Origin: Mytilisepta virgata
Taxonomy: Eukaryota; Mollusca; Bivalvia; Mytilida; Mytilidae
DNA: 64,000 nucleotides
Assembly: GCA_028015205.1 (NCBI GenBank)
Contig: CM051514.1
Coordinates: forward strand, 30,706,150 to 30,770,149
Reading direction: 5' to 3'
The notes under the pieces are model-generated. The model did no database searches. It had not been told where the DNA came from and saw only the letters and a list, made by a program, of their open reading frames with translations. A program made the translations under genes and the position numbers. Of the stretch, positions 13,629 through 24,700 are shown piece by piece (position 1 is the first letter of the stretch; every line of letters begins with the position of its first letter).

Positions 13629-13874
13629 CTAACCAACACATTTACAACACTGGTCTCCAGCAGTACAACAGACACCACTTGCATCTGGCGCTTCATTTGG
13701 TCCGCAAGTTGCTTTGCAATCGCAGTCAACATCATCTGGATATTTGAAAAAAAGAACACACCATAATTGAAAGAAGATAGAATACACGTAAATTTTCATG
13801 ATTTTTTTAACCCAGTTTTATGTTAATTACCTACTTATACTTGCAATATAACTTATTTTGTCTGAAAGCGCCAT
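13629..13874 (-). CDS. Cysteine-rich mini-gene, copy 11
   Basis: Exons 13874-13835 and 13735-13629; intron 99 bp. Coding sequence intact. One private SNP (acaccat) lies in the intron. Confidence 0.5.
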
Positions 13875-14866
13875 TTCAGCTATTTTTTATGTCAAACCTC
13901 TTGATTTGTAAAATTTCTCAAATTTCAGGCAAATCAAGATAAAAATAAAAAAAACAAGATATACTGCCTAAACGTCAATGAAGAACTGCTGAAACCAGTT
14001 TATCACAGTAAAGAATGAATCATGTAAAATTTAACTTTAAGTTTTTTGAACAGATTTGAATAAGCCTCCATCGTCCTTGAATGATTGCAAGACTTTACTT
14101 GACTTAATCTCTCGTTATTTTGATTTTGTTTGATAATATTTTGAACCAGAAAATAAAGAAAAAGTAAAAATTAACAAGATCAGAATGTCAGTTTAGGACT
14201 TACACTTAGGCACTAGCGTTAAGTTGAATAACTTTGTTCAATTTGAATAATTAAACTAATTTGAACGTTTTTATCTGCGATGTTTTTGCAATGAAACATT
14301 TGAAATTTCAATTATGGTATTGGAAATTTCCAAAAAATTAAAACAAATATTGCTACAGGTGTAATGTTATGAGTGACCTCTTCTTATGAAATCAATTTCA
14401 AATGTTAAAGGTATAGCGTACTGAGTTACACAATGTTATAAATATTGAACAATTGTAGAATTACAGATATTCCAGCAGGGCCTCAGTCAAGTGTATGGTT
14501 TTTATTGTATAGTTTTTGGCTAGACGTTGAGCATTAGATAGAAATGAAATATGAGAAATTATGTAAAGTAAAAAATGTAATATCAACCATTCATAGAATA
14601 TATCGTACAGCTTTCAAATTCCAATACTTGAAATCATTGCATACGATCAGGTCTAACTGATCTATAAATATGTACTACCGTATTTACATGTAGATATTGT
14701 TTTCTGCTGCCCATATTTAAGACATTGTGAACAACTGACGAGAATCAATGTGTCATTGCAAGCATATAGAATGTATAAAAATAATATAATTAATGTAGGG
14801 TCAAAAGGATAAAGTCAACAAGTGACAATACAATATCAACTTCTTCGATAAAAATTATAGGAGGAA

Positions 14867-15112
14867 CTAACCAACACATTTACAACACTGGTCTCCAGCA
14901 GTACAACAGACACCACTTGCATCTGGCGCTTCATTTGGTCCGCAAGTTGCTTTGCAATCGCAGTCAACATCATCTGGATATTTGAAAAAAAGAACACAAC
15001 ATAATTGAAAGAAGATAGAATACAGGTAAATTTTCATGATTTTTTTAACCCAGTTTTATGTTAATTACCTACTTATACTTGCAATATAACTTATTTTGTC
15101 TGAAAGCGCCAT
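14867..15112 (-). CDS. Cysteine-rich mini-gene, copy 12
   Basis: Exons 15112-15073 and 14973-14867; intron 99 bp. Coding sequence, donor and acceptor intact. Confidence 0.5.
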
Positions 15113-16106
15113 TTCAGCTATTTTTTATGTCAAACCTCTTGATTTGTAAAATTTCTCAAATTTCAGGCAAATCAAGATAAAAATAAAAAAACAAGATATA
15201 CTGCCTAAACGTCAATGAAGAACTGCTGAAACCAGTTTATCACAGTAAAGAATGAATCATGTAAAATTTAACTTTAAGTTTTTTGAACTGATTTGAATAA
15301 GCCTCCATCGCCCTTGAATGATTGCAAGACTTTACTTGACTTAATCTGTCGTTATTTTGTTTTTGTTTGATAATATTTTGAAGCAGAAAATAAAGAAAAA
15401 GTAAAAATTAACAAGATCAGAATGTCAGTTTAGGACTTACACTTAGGCACTAGCGTTACGTTGAATAACTTTGTTCAATTTGAATAATTAAACTAATTTG
15501 AACGTTTTTATCTGCGATGTTTTTGCAATGAAACATTTAAAATTTCAATTTTGGTATTGGAAATTTCCAAAAAATTAAAACAAATATTGCTACAGGTGTA
15601 ATGTTATGAGTGACCTCTTCTTATGAAATCAATTTTAAATGTTAAAGGTATAGCGTACTGAGTTACATAATGTTATAAATATTGAACAATTGTAGAATTA
15701 CAGATATTCCAGCAGGGCCTCAGTCAAGTGTATGGTTTTTATGGTATAGTTTTTGGCTAGACGTTGAGCATTAGATAGAAATGAAATATGAGAAATTATG
15801 TAAAGTAAAAAATGTAATATCAACCATTCATAGAATATATCGTACAGCTTTCAAATTCCAATACTTGAAATCATTGCATACGATCAGGTCTAACTGATCT
15901 ATAAATATGTACTACCGTATTTACATGTAGATATTGTTTTCTGCTGCCCATATTTAAGACATTGTGCACAACTGACGAGAATCAATGTGTCATTGCAAGC
16001 ATATAGAATGTATAAAAATAATATGATAATTAATGTAGGGTCAAAAGGATAAAGTCAACAAGTGACAATACAATATCAACTTCTTCGATAAAAATTATAG
16101 GAGGAA

Positions 16107-16352
16107 CTAACCAACACATTTACAACACTGGTCTCCAGCAGTACAACAGACACCACTTGCATCTGGCGCTTCATTTGGTCCGCAAGTTGCTTTGCAATCG
16201 CAGTCAACATCATCTGGATATTTGAAAAAAAGAACACAACATAATTGAAAGAAGATAGAATACACGTAAATTTTCATGATTTTTTTAACCCAGTTTTATG
16301 TTAATTACCTACTTATACTTGCAATATAACTTATTTTGTCTGAAAGCGCCAT
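16107..16352 (-). CDS. Cysteine-rich mini-gene, copy 13
   Basis: Exons 16352-16313 and 16213-16107; intron 99 bp. Coding sequence intact. Its upstream flank carries the ~13-bp deletion near 16748. Confidence 0.5.
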
Positions 16353-17332
16353 TTCAGCTATTTTTTATGTCAAACCTCTTGATTTGTAAAATTTCTCAAA
16401 TTTCAGGCAAATCAAGATAAAAATAAAAAAAACAAGATATACTGCCTAAACGTCAATGAAGAACTGCTGAAACCAGTTTATCACAGTAAAGAATGAATCA
16501 TGTAAAATTTAACTTTAAGTTTTTTGAACTGATTTGAATAAGCCTCCATCGTCCTTGAATGATTGCAAGACTTTACTTGACTTAATCTCTCGTTATTTTG
16601 ATTTTGTTTGATAATATTTTGAACCAGAAAATAAAGAAAAAGTAAAAATTAACAAGATCAGAATGTCAGTTTAGGACTTACACTTAGGCACTAGCGTTAC
16701 GTTGAATAACTTTGTTCAATTTGAATAATTAAACTAATTTGAACGTTTTTGCAATGAAACATTTAAAATTTCAATTTTGGTATTGGAAATTTCCAAAAAA
16801 TTAAAACAAATATTGCTACAGGTGTAATGTTATGAGTGACCTCTTCTTATGAAATCAATTTCAAATGTTAAAGATATAGCTTACTGAGTTACATAATGTT
16901 ATAAATATTGAACAATTGTAGAATTACAGATATTCCAGCAGGGCCTCAGTCAAGTGTATAGTTTTTATGGTATAGTTTTTGGCTAGACGTTGAGCATTAG
17001 ATAGAAATGAAATATGAGAAATTATGTAAAGTAAAAAATGTAATATCAACCATTCATAGAATATATCGTACAGCTTTCAAATTCCAATACTTGAAATCAA
17101 TGCATACGATCAGGTCTAACTGATCTATAAATATGTACTACCGTATTTACATGTAGATATTGTTTTCTGCTGCCCATATTTAAGACATTGTGCACAACTG
17201 ACGAGAATCAATGTGTCATTGCAAGCATATAGAATGTATAAAAATAATATGATAATTAATGTAGGGTCAAAAGGATAAAGTCGACAAGTGACAATACAAT
17301 ATCAACTTCTTCGATAAATATTATAGGAGGAA

Positions 17333-17578
17333 CTAACCAACACATTTACAACACTGGTCTCCAGCAGTACAACAGACACCACTTGCATCTGGCGCTTCAT
17401 TTGGTCCGCAAGTTGCTTTGCAATCGCAGTCAACATCATCTGGATATTTGAAAAAAAGAACACAACATAATTGAAAGAAGATAGAATACACGTAAATTTT
17501 CATGATTTTTTTAACCCAGTTTTATGTTAATTACCTACTTATACTTGCAATATAACTTATTTTGTCTGAAAGGGCCAT
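17333..17578 (-). CDS. Cysteine-rich mini-gene, copy 14
   Basis: Exons 17578-17539 and 17439-17333; intron 99 bp. Codon 2 is GCC instead of GCG, a silent change in the proposed exon 1. The remaining coding sequence is identical to copy 1. Confidence 0.5.
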
Positions 17579-18573
17579 TTCAGCTATTTTTTATGTCAAA
17601 CCTCTTGATTTGTAAAATTTCTCAAATTTCAGGCAAATCAAGATAAAAATAAAAAAAACAAGATATACTGCCTAAACGTCAATGAAGAACTGCTGAAACC
17701 AGTTTATCACTGTAAAGAATGAATCATGTAAAATTTAACTTTAAGTTTTTTGAACAGATTTGAATAAGCCTCCATCGTCCTTGAATGATTGCAAGACTTT
17801 ACTTGACTTAATCTCTCGTTATTTTGATTTTGTTTGATAATATTTTGAACCAGAAAATAAAGAAAAAGTAAAAATTAACAAGATCAGAATGTCAGTTTAG
17901 GACTTACACTTAGGCACTAGCGTTACGTTGAATAACTTTGTTCAATTTGAATAATTAAACTAATTTGAACGTTTTTATCTGCGATGTTTTTGCAATGAAA
18001 CATTTAAAATTTCAATTTTGGTATTGGAAATTTCCAAAAAATTAAAACAAATATTGCTACAGGTGTAATGTTATGAGTGACCTCTTCTTATGAAATCAAT
18101 TTCAAATGTTAAAGGTATAGCGTACTGAGTTACATAATGTTATAAATATTGAACAATTGTAGAATTACAGATATTCCAGCAGGGCCTCAGTCAAGTGTAT
18201 GGTTTTTATGGTATAGTTTTTGGCTAGACGTTGAGCATTAGATAGAAATGAAATGTGAGAAATTATGTAAAGTAAAAAATGTAATATCAACCATTCATAG
18301 AATATATCGTACAGCTTTCAAATTCCAATACTTGAAATCATTGCATACGATCAGGTCTAACTGATCTATAAATATGTACTACCGTATTTACATGTAGATA
18401 TTGTTTTCTGCTGCCCATATTTAAGACATTGTGCACAACTGACGAGAATCAATGTGTCATTGCAAGCATATAGAATGTATAAAAATAATATGATAATTAA
18501 TGTAGGGCCAAAAGGATAAAGTCAACAAGTGACAATACAATATCAACTTCTTCGATAAATATTATAGGAGGAA

Positions 18574-18819
18574 CTAACCAACACATTTACAACACTGGTC
18601 TCCAGCAGTACAACAGACACCACTTGCATCTGGCGCTTCATTTGGTCCGCAAGTTGCTTTGCAATCGCAGTCAACATCATCTGGATATTTGAAAAAAAGA
18701 ACACAACATAATTGAAAGAAGATAGAATACACGTAAATTTTCATGATTTTTTTAACCCAGTTTTATGTTAATTACCTACTTATACTTGCAATATAACTTA
18801 TTTTGTCTGAAAGCGCCAT
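18574..18819 (-). CDS. Cysteine-rich mini-gene, copy 15
   Basis: Exons 18819-18780 and 18680-18574; intron 99 bp. Coding sequence intact. It shares an 'aaatatt' variant in the 3' flank with copy 14. Confidence 0.5.
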
Positions 18820-19812
18820 TTCAGCTATTTTTTATGTCAAACCTCTTGATTTGTAAAATTTCTCAAATTCCAGGCAAATCAAGATAAAAATAAAAAACAA
18901 GATATACTGCCTAAACGTCAATGAAGAACTGCTGAAACCAGTTTATCACAGTAAAGAATGAATCATGTAAAATTTAACTTTAAGTTTTTTGAACTGATTT
19001 GAATAAGCCTCCATCGTCCTTGAATGATTGCAAGACTTTACTTGACTTAATCTCTCGTTATTTTGATTTTGTTTGATAATATTTTGAACCAGAAAATAAA
19101 GAAAAAGTAAAAATTAACAAGATCAGAATGTCAGTTTAGGACTTACACTTAGGCACTAGCGTTAAGTTGAATAACTTTGTTCAATTTGAATAACTAAACT
19201 AATTTGAACGTTTTTATCTGCGATGTTTTTGCAATGAAACATTTAAAATTTCAATTTTGGTATTGGAAATTTCCAAAAAATTAAAACAAATATTGCTACA
19301 GGTGTAATGTTATGAGTGACCTCTTCTTATGAAATCCATTTCAAATGTTAAAGGTATAGCGTACTGAGTTACATAATGTTATAAATATTGAACAATTGTA
19401 GAATTACAGATATTCCAGCAGGGCCTCAGTCAAGTGTATGGTTTTTATGGTATAGTTTTTGGCTAGACGTTGAGCATTAGATAGAAATGAAATATGAGAA
19501 ATTATGTAAAGTAAAAAATGTAATATCAACCATTCATAGAATATATCGTACAGCTTTCAAGTTCCAATACTTGAAATCATTGCATACGATCAGGTCTAAC
19601 TATCCTATAAATATCTACTACCGTATTTACATGTAGATATTGTTTTCTGCTGCCCATATTTAAGACATTGTGCACAACTGACGAGAATCAATGTGTCATT
19701 GCAAGCATACACAATGTATAAAAATAATATGATAATTAATGTACGGTCAAAAGGATAAAGTCGACAAGTGACAATACAATATCAACTTCTTCGATAAAAA
19801 TTATAGGAGGAA

Positions 19813-20058
19813 CTAACCAACACATTTACAACACTGGTCTCCAGCAGTACAACAGACACCACTTGCATCTGGCGCTTCATTTGCTCCGCAAGTTGCTTTG
19901 CAATCGCAGTCAATATCATCTGGATATTTGAAAAAAAGAACACAACATAATTGAAAGAAGATAGAATACAGGTAAATTTTCATGATTTTTTTAACCCAGT
20001 TTTATGTTAATTACCTACTTATACTTGCAATATAACTTATTTTGTCTGAAAGCGCTAT
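19813..20058 (-). pseudogene. Cysteine-rich mini-gene, copy 16, start codon lost
   Basis: Exons 20058-20019 and 19919-19813. The proposed ATG is ATA. Exon 2 has two missense changes: Val to Ile just before the first Cys, and Pro to Ala in the CGPN stretch. All 8 cysteines and both splice sites remain. Start loss and amino-acid change occurring together suggests relaxed constraint in this copy. Confidence 0.45.
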
Positions 20059-21047
20059 TTCAGCTATTTTTGATGTCAAACCTCTTGATTTGTAAAATTT
20101 CTCAAATTTCAGGCAAATCAAGATAAAAATTTAAAAAAAACAAGATATACTGCCTAAACGTCGATGAAGAACTGCTGAAACCAGTTTATCACAGTAAAGA
20201 ATGAATCATGTAAAATTTAACTTTAAGTTTTTTGAACTGATTTGAATAAGCCTCCATCGTGCTTGCAAGACTTTACTTGACTTAATCTCTCGTTATTTTG
20301 ATTTTGTTTGATAATATTTTGAACCAGAAAATAAAGAAAAAGTAAAAATTAACAAGATCAGAATGTCAGTTTAGGACTTACACTTAGGCACTAGCGTTAC
20401 GTTGAATAACTTTGTTCAATTTGAATAATTAAACCAATTTGAACGTTTTTATCTGCGATGTTTTTGCATTGAAACATTTAAAATTTCAATTTTGGTATTG
20501 GAAATTTCAACAAAATTAAAACAAATATTGCTACAGGTGTAATGTTATGAGTGACCTCTTCTTATGAAATCAATTTCAAATGTTAAAGGTATAGCGTACT
20601 GAGTTACATAATGTTATAAATATTGAACAATTGTAGAATTACAGATATTCCAGCAGGGCCTCAGTCAAGTGTATGGTTTTTATGGTATAGTTTTTGGCTA
20701 GACGTTGAGCATTAGATAGAAATGAAATATGAGAAATTATGTAAAGTAAAAAATGTAATATCAACCATTCATAGAATATATCGTACAGCTTTCAAATTCC
20801 AATACTTGAAATCATTGCATACGATCAGGTCTAACTGATCTATAAATATGTACTACCGTATTTACATGTAGATATTGTTTTCTGCTGCCCATATTTAAGA
20901 CATTGTGCACAACTGACGAGAATCAATGTGTCATTGCAAGCATATAGAATGTATAAAAATAATATGATAATTAATGTAGGGTCAAAAGGATAAAGTCAAC
21001 AAGTGACAATACAATATCAACTTCTTCGATAAAAATTATAGGAGGAA

Positions 21048-21293
21048 CTAACCAACACATTTACAACACTGGTCTCCAGCAGTACAACAGACACCACTTG
21101 CATCTGGCGCTTCATTTGGTCCGCAAGTTGCTTTGCAATCGCAGTCAACATCATCTGGATATTTGAAAAAAAGAACACAACATAATTGAAAGAAGATAGA
21201 ATACACGTAAATTTTCATGATTTTTTTAACCCAGTTTTATGTTAATTACCTACTTATACTTGCAATATAACTTATTTTGTCTGAAAGCGCCAT
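21048..21293 (-). CDS. Cysteine-rich mini-gene, copy 17
   Basis: Exons 21293-21254 and 21154-21048; intron 99 bp. It is intact, although it sits between the two start-less copies. Confidence 0.5.
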
Positions 21294-22286
21294 TTCAGCT
21301 ATTTTTTATGTCAAACCTCTTGATTTGTAAAATTTCTCAAATTCCAGGCAAATCAAGATAAAAATAAAAAACAAGATATACTGCCTAAACGTCAATGAAG
21401 AACTGCTGAAACCAGTTTATCACAGTAAAGAATGAATCATGTAAAATTTAACTTTAAGTTTTCTGAACTGATTTGAATAAGCCTCCATCGTCCTTGAATG
21501 ATTGCAAGACTTTACTTGACTTAATCTCTCGTTATTTTGATTTTGTTTGATAATATTTTGAACCAGAAAATAAAGAAAAAGTAAAAATTAACAAGATCAG
21601 AATGTCAGTTTAGGACTTACACTTAGGCACTAGCGTTACGTTGAATAACTTTGTTCAATTTGAATAATTAAACTAATTTGAACGTTTTTATCTGCGATGT
21701 TTTTGCAATGAAACATTTAAAATTTCAATTTTGGTATTGGAAATTTCCAAAAAATTAAAACAAATATTGCTACAGGTGTAATGTTATGAGTAACCTCTTC
21801 TTATGAAATCCATTTCAAATGTTAAAGGTATAGCGTACTGAGTTACATAATGTTATAAATATTGAACAATTGTAGAATTACAGATATTCCAGCAGGGCCT
21901 CAGTCAAGTGTATGGTTTTTATGGTATAGTTTTTGGCTAGACGTTGAGCATTAGATAGAAATGAAATATGAGAAATTATGTAAAGTAAAAAATGTAATAT
22001 CAACCATTCATAGAATATATCGTACAGCTTTCAAGTTCCAATACTTGAAATCATTGCATACGATCAGGTCTAACTACCCTATAAATATCTACTACCGTAT
22101 TTACATGTAGATATTGTTTTCTGCTGCCCATATTTAAGACATTGTGCACAACTGACGAGAATCAATGTGTCATTGCAAGCATACACAATGTATAAAAATA
22201 ATATGATAATTAATGTACGGTCAAAAGGATAAAGTCGACAAGTGACAATACAATATCAACTTCTTCGATAAAAATTATAGGAGGAA

Positions 22287-22532
22287 CTAACCAACACATT
22301 TACAACACTGGTCTCCAGCAGTACAACAGACACCACTTGCATCTGGCGCTTCATTTGCTCCGCAAGTTGCTTTGCAATCGCAGTCAATATCATCTGGATA
22401 TTTGAAAAAAAGAACACAACATAATTGAAAGAAGATAGAATACAGGTAAATTTTCATGATTTTTTTAACCCAGTTTTATGTTAATTACCTACTTATACTT
22501 GCAATATAACTTATTTTGTCTGAAAGCGCTAT
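22287..22532 (-). pseudogene. Cysteine-rich mini-gene, copy 18, start codon lost
   Basis: Exons 22532-22493 and 22393-22287. It has the same ATG-to-ATA and the same two missense changes as copy 16, so the pair derives from one two-unit duplication. Cysteines and splice sites are retained. Confidence 0.45.
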
Positions 22533-23191
22533 TTCAGCTATTTTTTATGTCAAACCTCTTGATTTGTAAAATTTCTCAAATTTCAGGCAAATCAAGATAA
22601 AAATTAAAAAAAAACAAGATATACTGCCTAAACGTCAATGAAGAACTGCTGAAACCAGTTTATCACAGTAAAGAATGAATCATGTAAAATTTAACTTTAA
22701 GTTTTTTTAACTGATTTGAATAAGCCTCCATCGTCCTTGAATGATTGCAAGACTTTACTTGACTTAATCTCTCGTTATTTTGATTTTGTTTGATAATATT
22801 TTGAACCAGAAAATAAAGAAAAAGTAAAAATTAACAAGATCAGAATGTCAGTTTAGGACTTACACTTAGGCACTAGCGTTACGTTGAATAACTTTGTTCA
22901 ATTTGAATAATTAAGATAATTTGAACGTTTTTATCTGCGATGTTTTTGCAATGAAACATTTAAAATTTCAATTTTGGTATTGGAAATTTCAACAAAATTA
23001 AAACAAATATTGCTCCAGGTGTAATGTTATGAGTGACCTCTCCTTATGAAATCAATTTCAAATGTTAAAGGTATAGCGTACTGAGTTACATAATGTTATA
23101 AATATTGAACAATTGTAGAATTATAGATATTCCAACAGTGCCTCAGTCAAGTGTATAGTTTTAATGGTATAGTTTTTGGCTAGACGTTGAG

Positions 23192-24700
23192 TATGTGCGG
23201 CGAAAGGGGTAAAAAAGACGTCAAAAAAAATTAACAGCTTAAAACAAAATCAACAGACTCCAATGCAAAACTAATGGACATCGATGTTAAACGAACAGCT
23301 TAAAATTAAATAAACAGACTCCAATGCAAAACTAACAGATATCGATGTTAAATGAACAGCATAAAGTAAAATCAACAGACTCGAAAGCAAAACTAATGAA
23401 CATCGATGTTAAACGAACAGCTTAAATTAAAATCAACGGACAAATGAAACATCTACCGATGTCAAACAGCCAATGTCCGAATTAACGCCAGGTGGCGGTG
23501 TGATTCTGAAACCTTGCTGTAGACAAAAATATTCATCCAGGAATCCAGGAAGTAAATAGTTTGCAAGACCGAGCTTGCTAATCAATTTTAGATTGCGAGC
23601 ATAAACGGATGCAGGGGGCAGGTGCGAATCTAGAATTTTAAAAACGGGAGGGGGGGGGGGGGTTCCCTAGGCGTTCCACTTTTCATGAAAGGTGGATCCA
23701 TCTGCCCCGACCCCTTATGTGTTCCGCCAATGGGGTTGGGGGACCTTAACCAGAAAATTTATAAAATTTACTACGGGAATTATTTAGCCAAATTTTGGTC
23801 CGGGTCCCCTTTTAAGCCAAAAATATAGCGCTCTATTTTTGGAATGTGTGGATCCGACCCCAGCGAGTTTGTTAAAAAATCTCGCCAAATTTCAAAAGAT
23901 TGCTATTGATTAGCAATAGTGTACCAGGGAAATTCATGGAGTGCGATACTGTGGGAACCCGTGGTTCTTTTTTGTCTTATTTTTTAATCCTTTCTTTCTG
24001 TAAACATGTAAAATAAAGAAAGTCACCGGCACCACTCATCGCCCAACCCCTCTACCCATATGCCCCCACCCACCCTTACGGAAACATAGAAGGAAACACG
24101 CCGAGTTCCCCAAACCTTTGTTTAAACTTAAGGTCTTCGGGGTCTAGGCAATAATATGGGTGGGGGAGTTGGCCCATGAGTCACTAGTAGTAGTGTATGG
24201 GGCTGTCATTTGCATAAAACAAACGCCTGTGGAAAAATTGCGAAAATTTGCCAAAACAGCACATAGCCTGAACCCCCCTTTTATCCCTGGGTTGAATTCC
24301 CCCTTCTAAAAATACTAGATTCGCACCTGCCCCCTACATCCAACTATGCACACAATCGTAAAATTGGAACTTTCACATAAATAAAAAAAAATGAAAACAT
24401 TAACTCATGAAAAAAACTGACTCGATCGACTGTCCACTACATATGGCACTTGCCTAGCCATGACAATTTTTTTTTTATTACTGTATAGTTTATTAACAAT
24501 CAAACATATTTCATTATTTTGCCTCTTTTAGAGTATAATCAACATACCGCTATAAAAATATTCCTGGCCTTAATTCGGTTTTCTTGGCTGTTTGACATCG
24601 GTAGATGTTTGCATTTGTCCGTTGATTTTATTTTAAGCTGTTTGTTTAACACCGATGTTCATTAGTTTTGCATTCAAGTCTGTTGATTTTATTTTTTTTT
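23192..24700. mobile_element. Foldback-like element A
   Basis: It starts with the tip tatgtgcggcgaaagg, then the ~60-bp subrepeat arm (catcgatgtta motifs) to about 23480. The outer arm (gcaggtgcgaatctag) follows, then a unique centre (about 23660-24270) with a G-run and short ORF-free sequence. The inverted arm returns from about 24290 and runs into subrepeats truncated at about 24700. No transposase is visible. The right tip is missing because the element meets element B head to head. Confidence 0.6.

Larger units (their letters stand above)
499..23191. repeat. Tandem array, 18 units of ~1,238 bp
   Basis: The anchor cttcttcgataaaaatt (cttcttcgacaaaaatt in two units) begins at 1221, 2460, 3700, 4936, 6175, 7411, 8647, 9887, 11126, 12362, 13602, 14840, 16080, 17306, 18547, 19786, 21021 and 22260. 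Spacing is 1235-1241 bp, except one 1226-bp unit with a ~13-bp deletion near 16748. Units look nearly identical by eye, differing by scattered SNPs and poly-A length changes. The base composition is AT-rich. Each unit contains the two-exon cysteine-rich mini-gene described separately. Shared private variants show higher-order duplication: copies 4-5 match copies 8-9 (offset 4,951 bp), and copy 16 matches copy 18 (offset 2,474 bp). Confidence 0.95.

Noticed and set aside
1217..22532. 66-67 codon minus-strand open frames beginning MKIY in some array units
   Set aside because: They read through the intron pyrimidine run and exist only in copies whose run length happens to keep frame (98 or 101 bp). 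They overlap the cysteine exon in the wrong frame.
499..23191. CRISPR or rRNA/tRNA gene array
   Set aside because: The 1.24-kb unit has no short repeat-spacer pattern, no tRNA boxes and no rRNA similarity that I can see.
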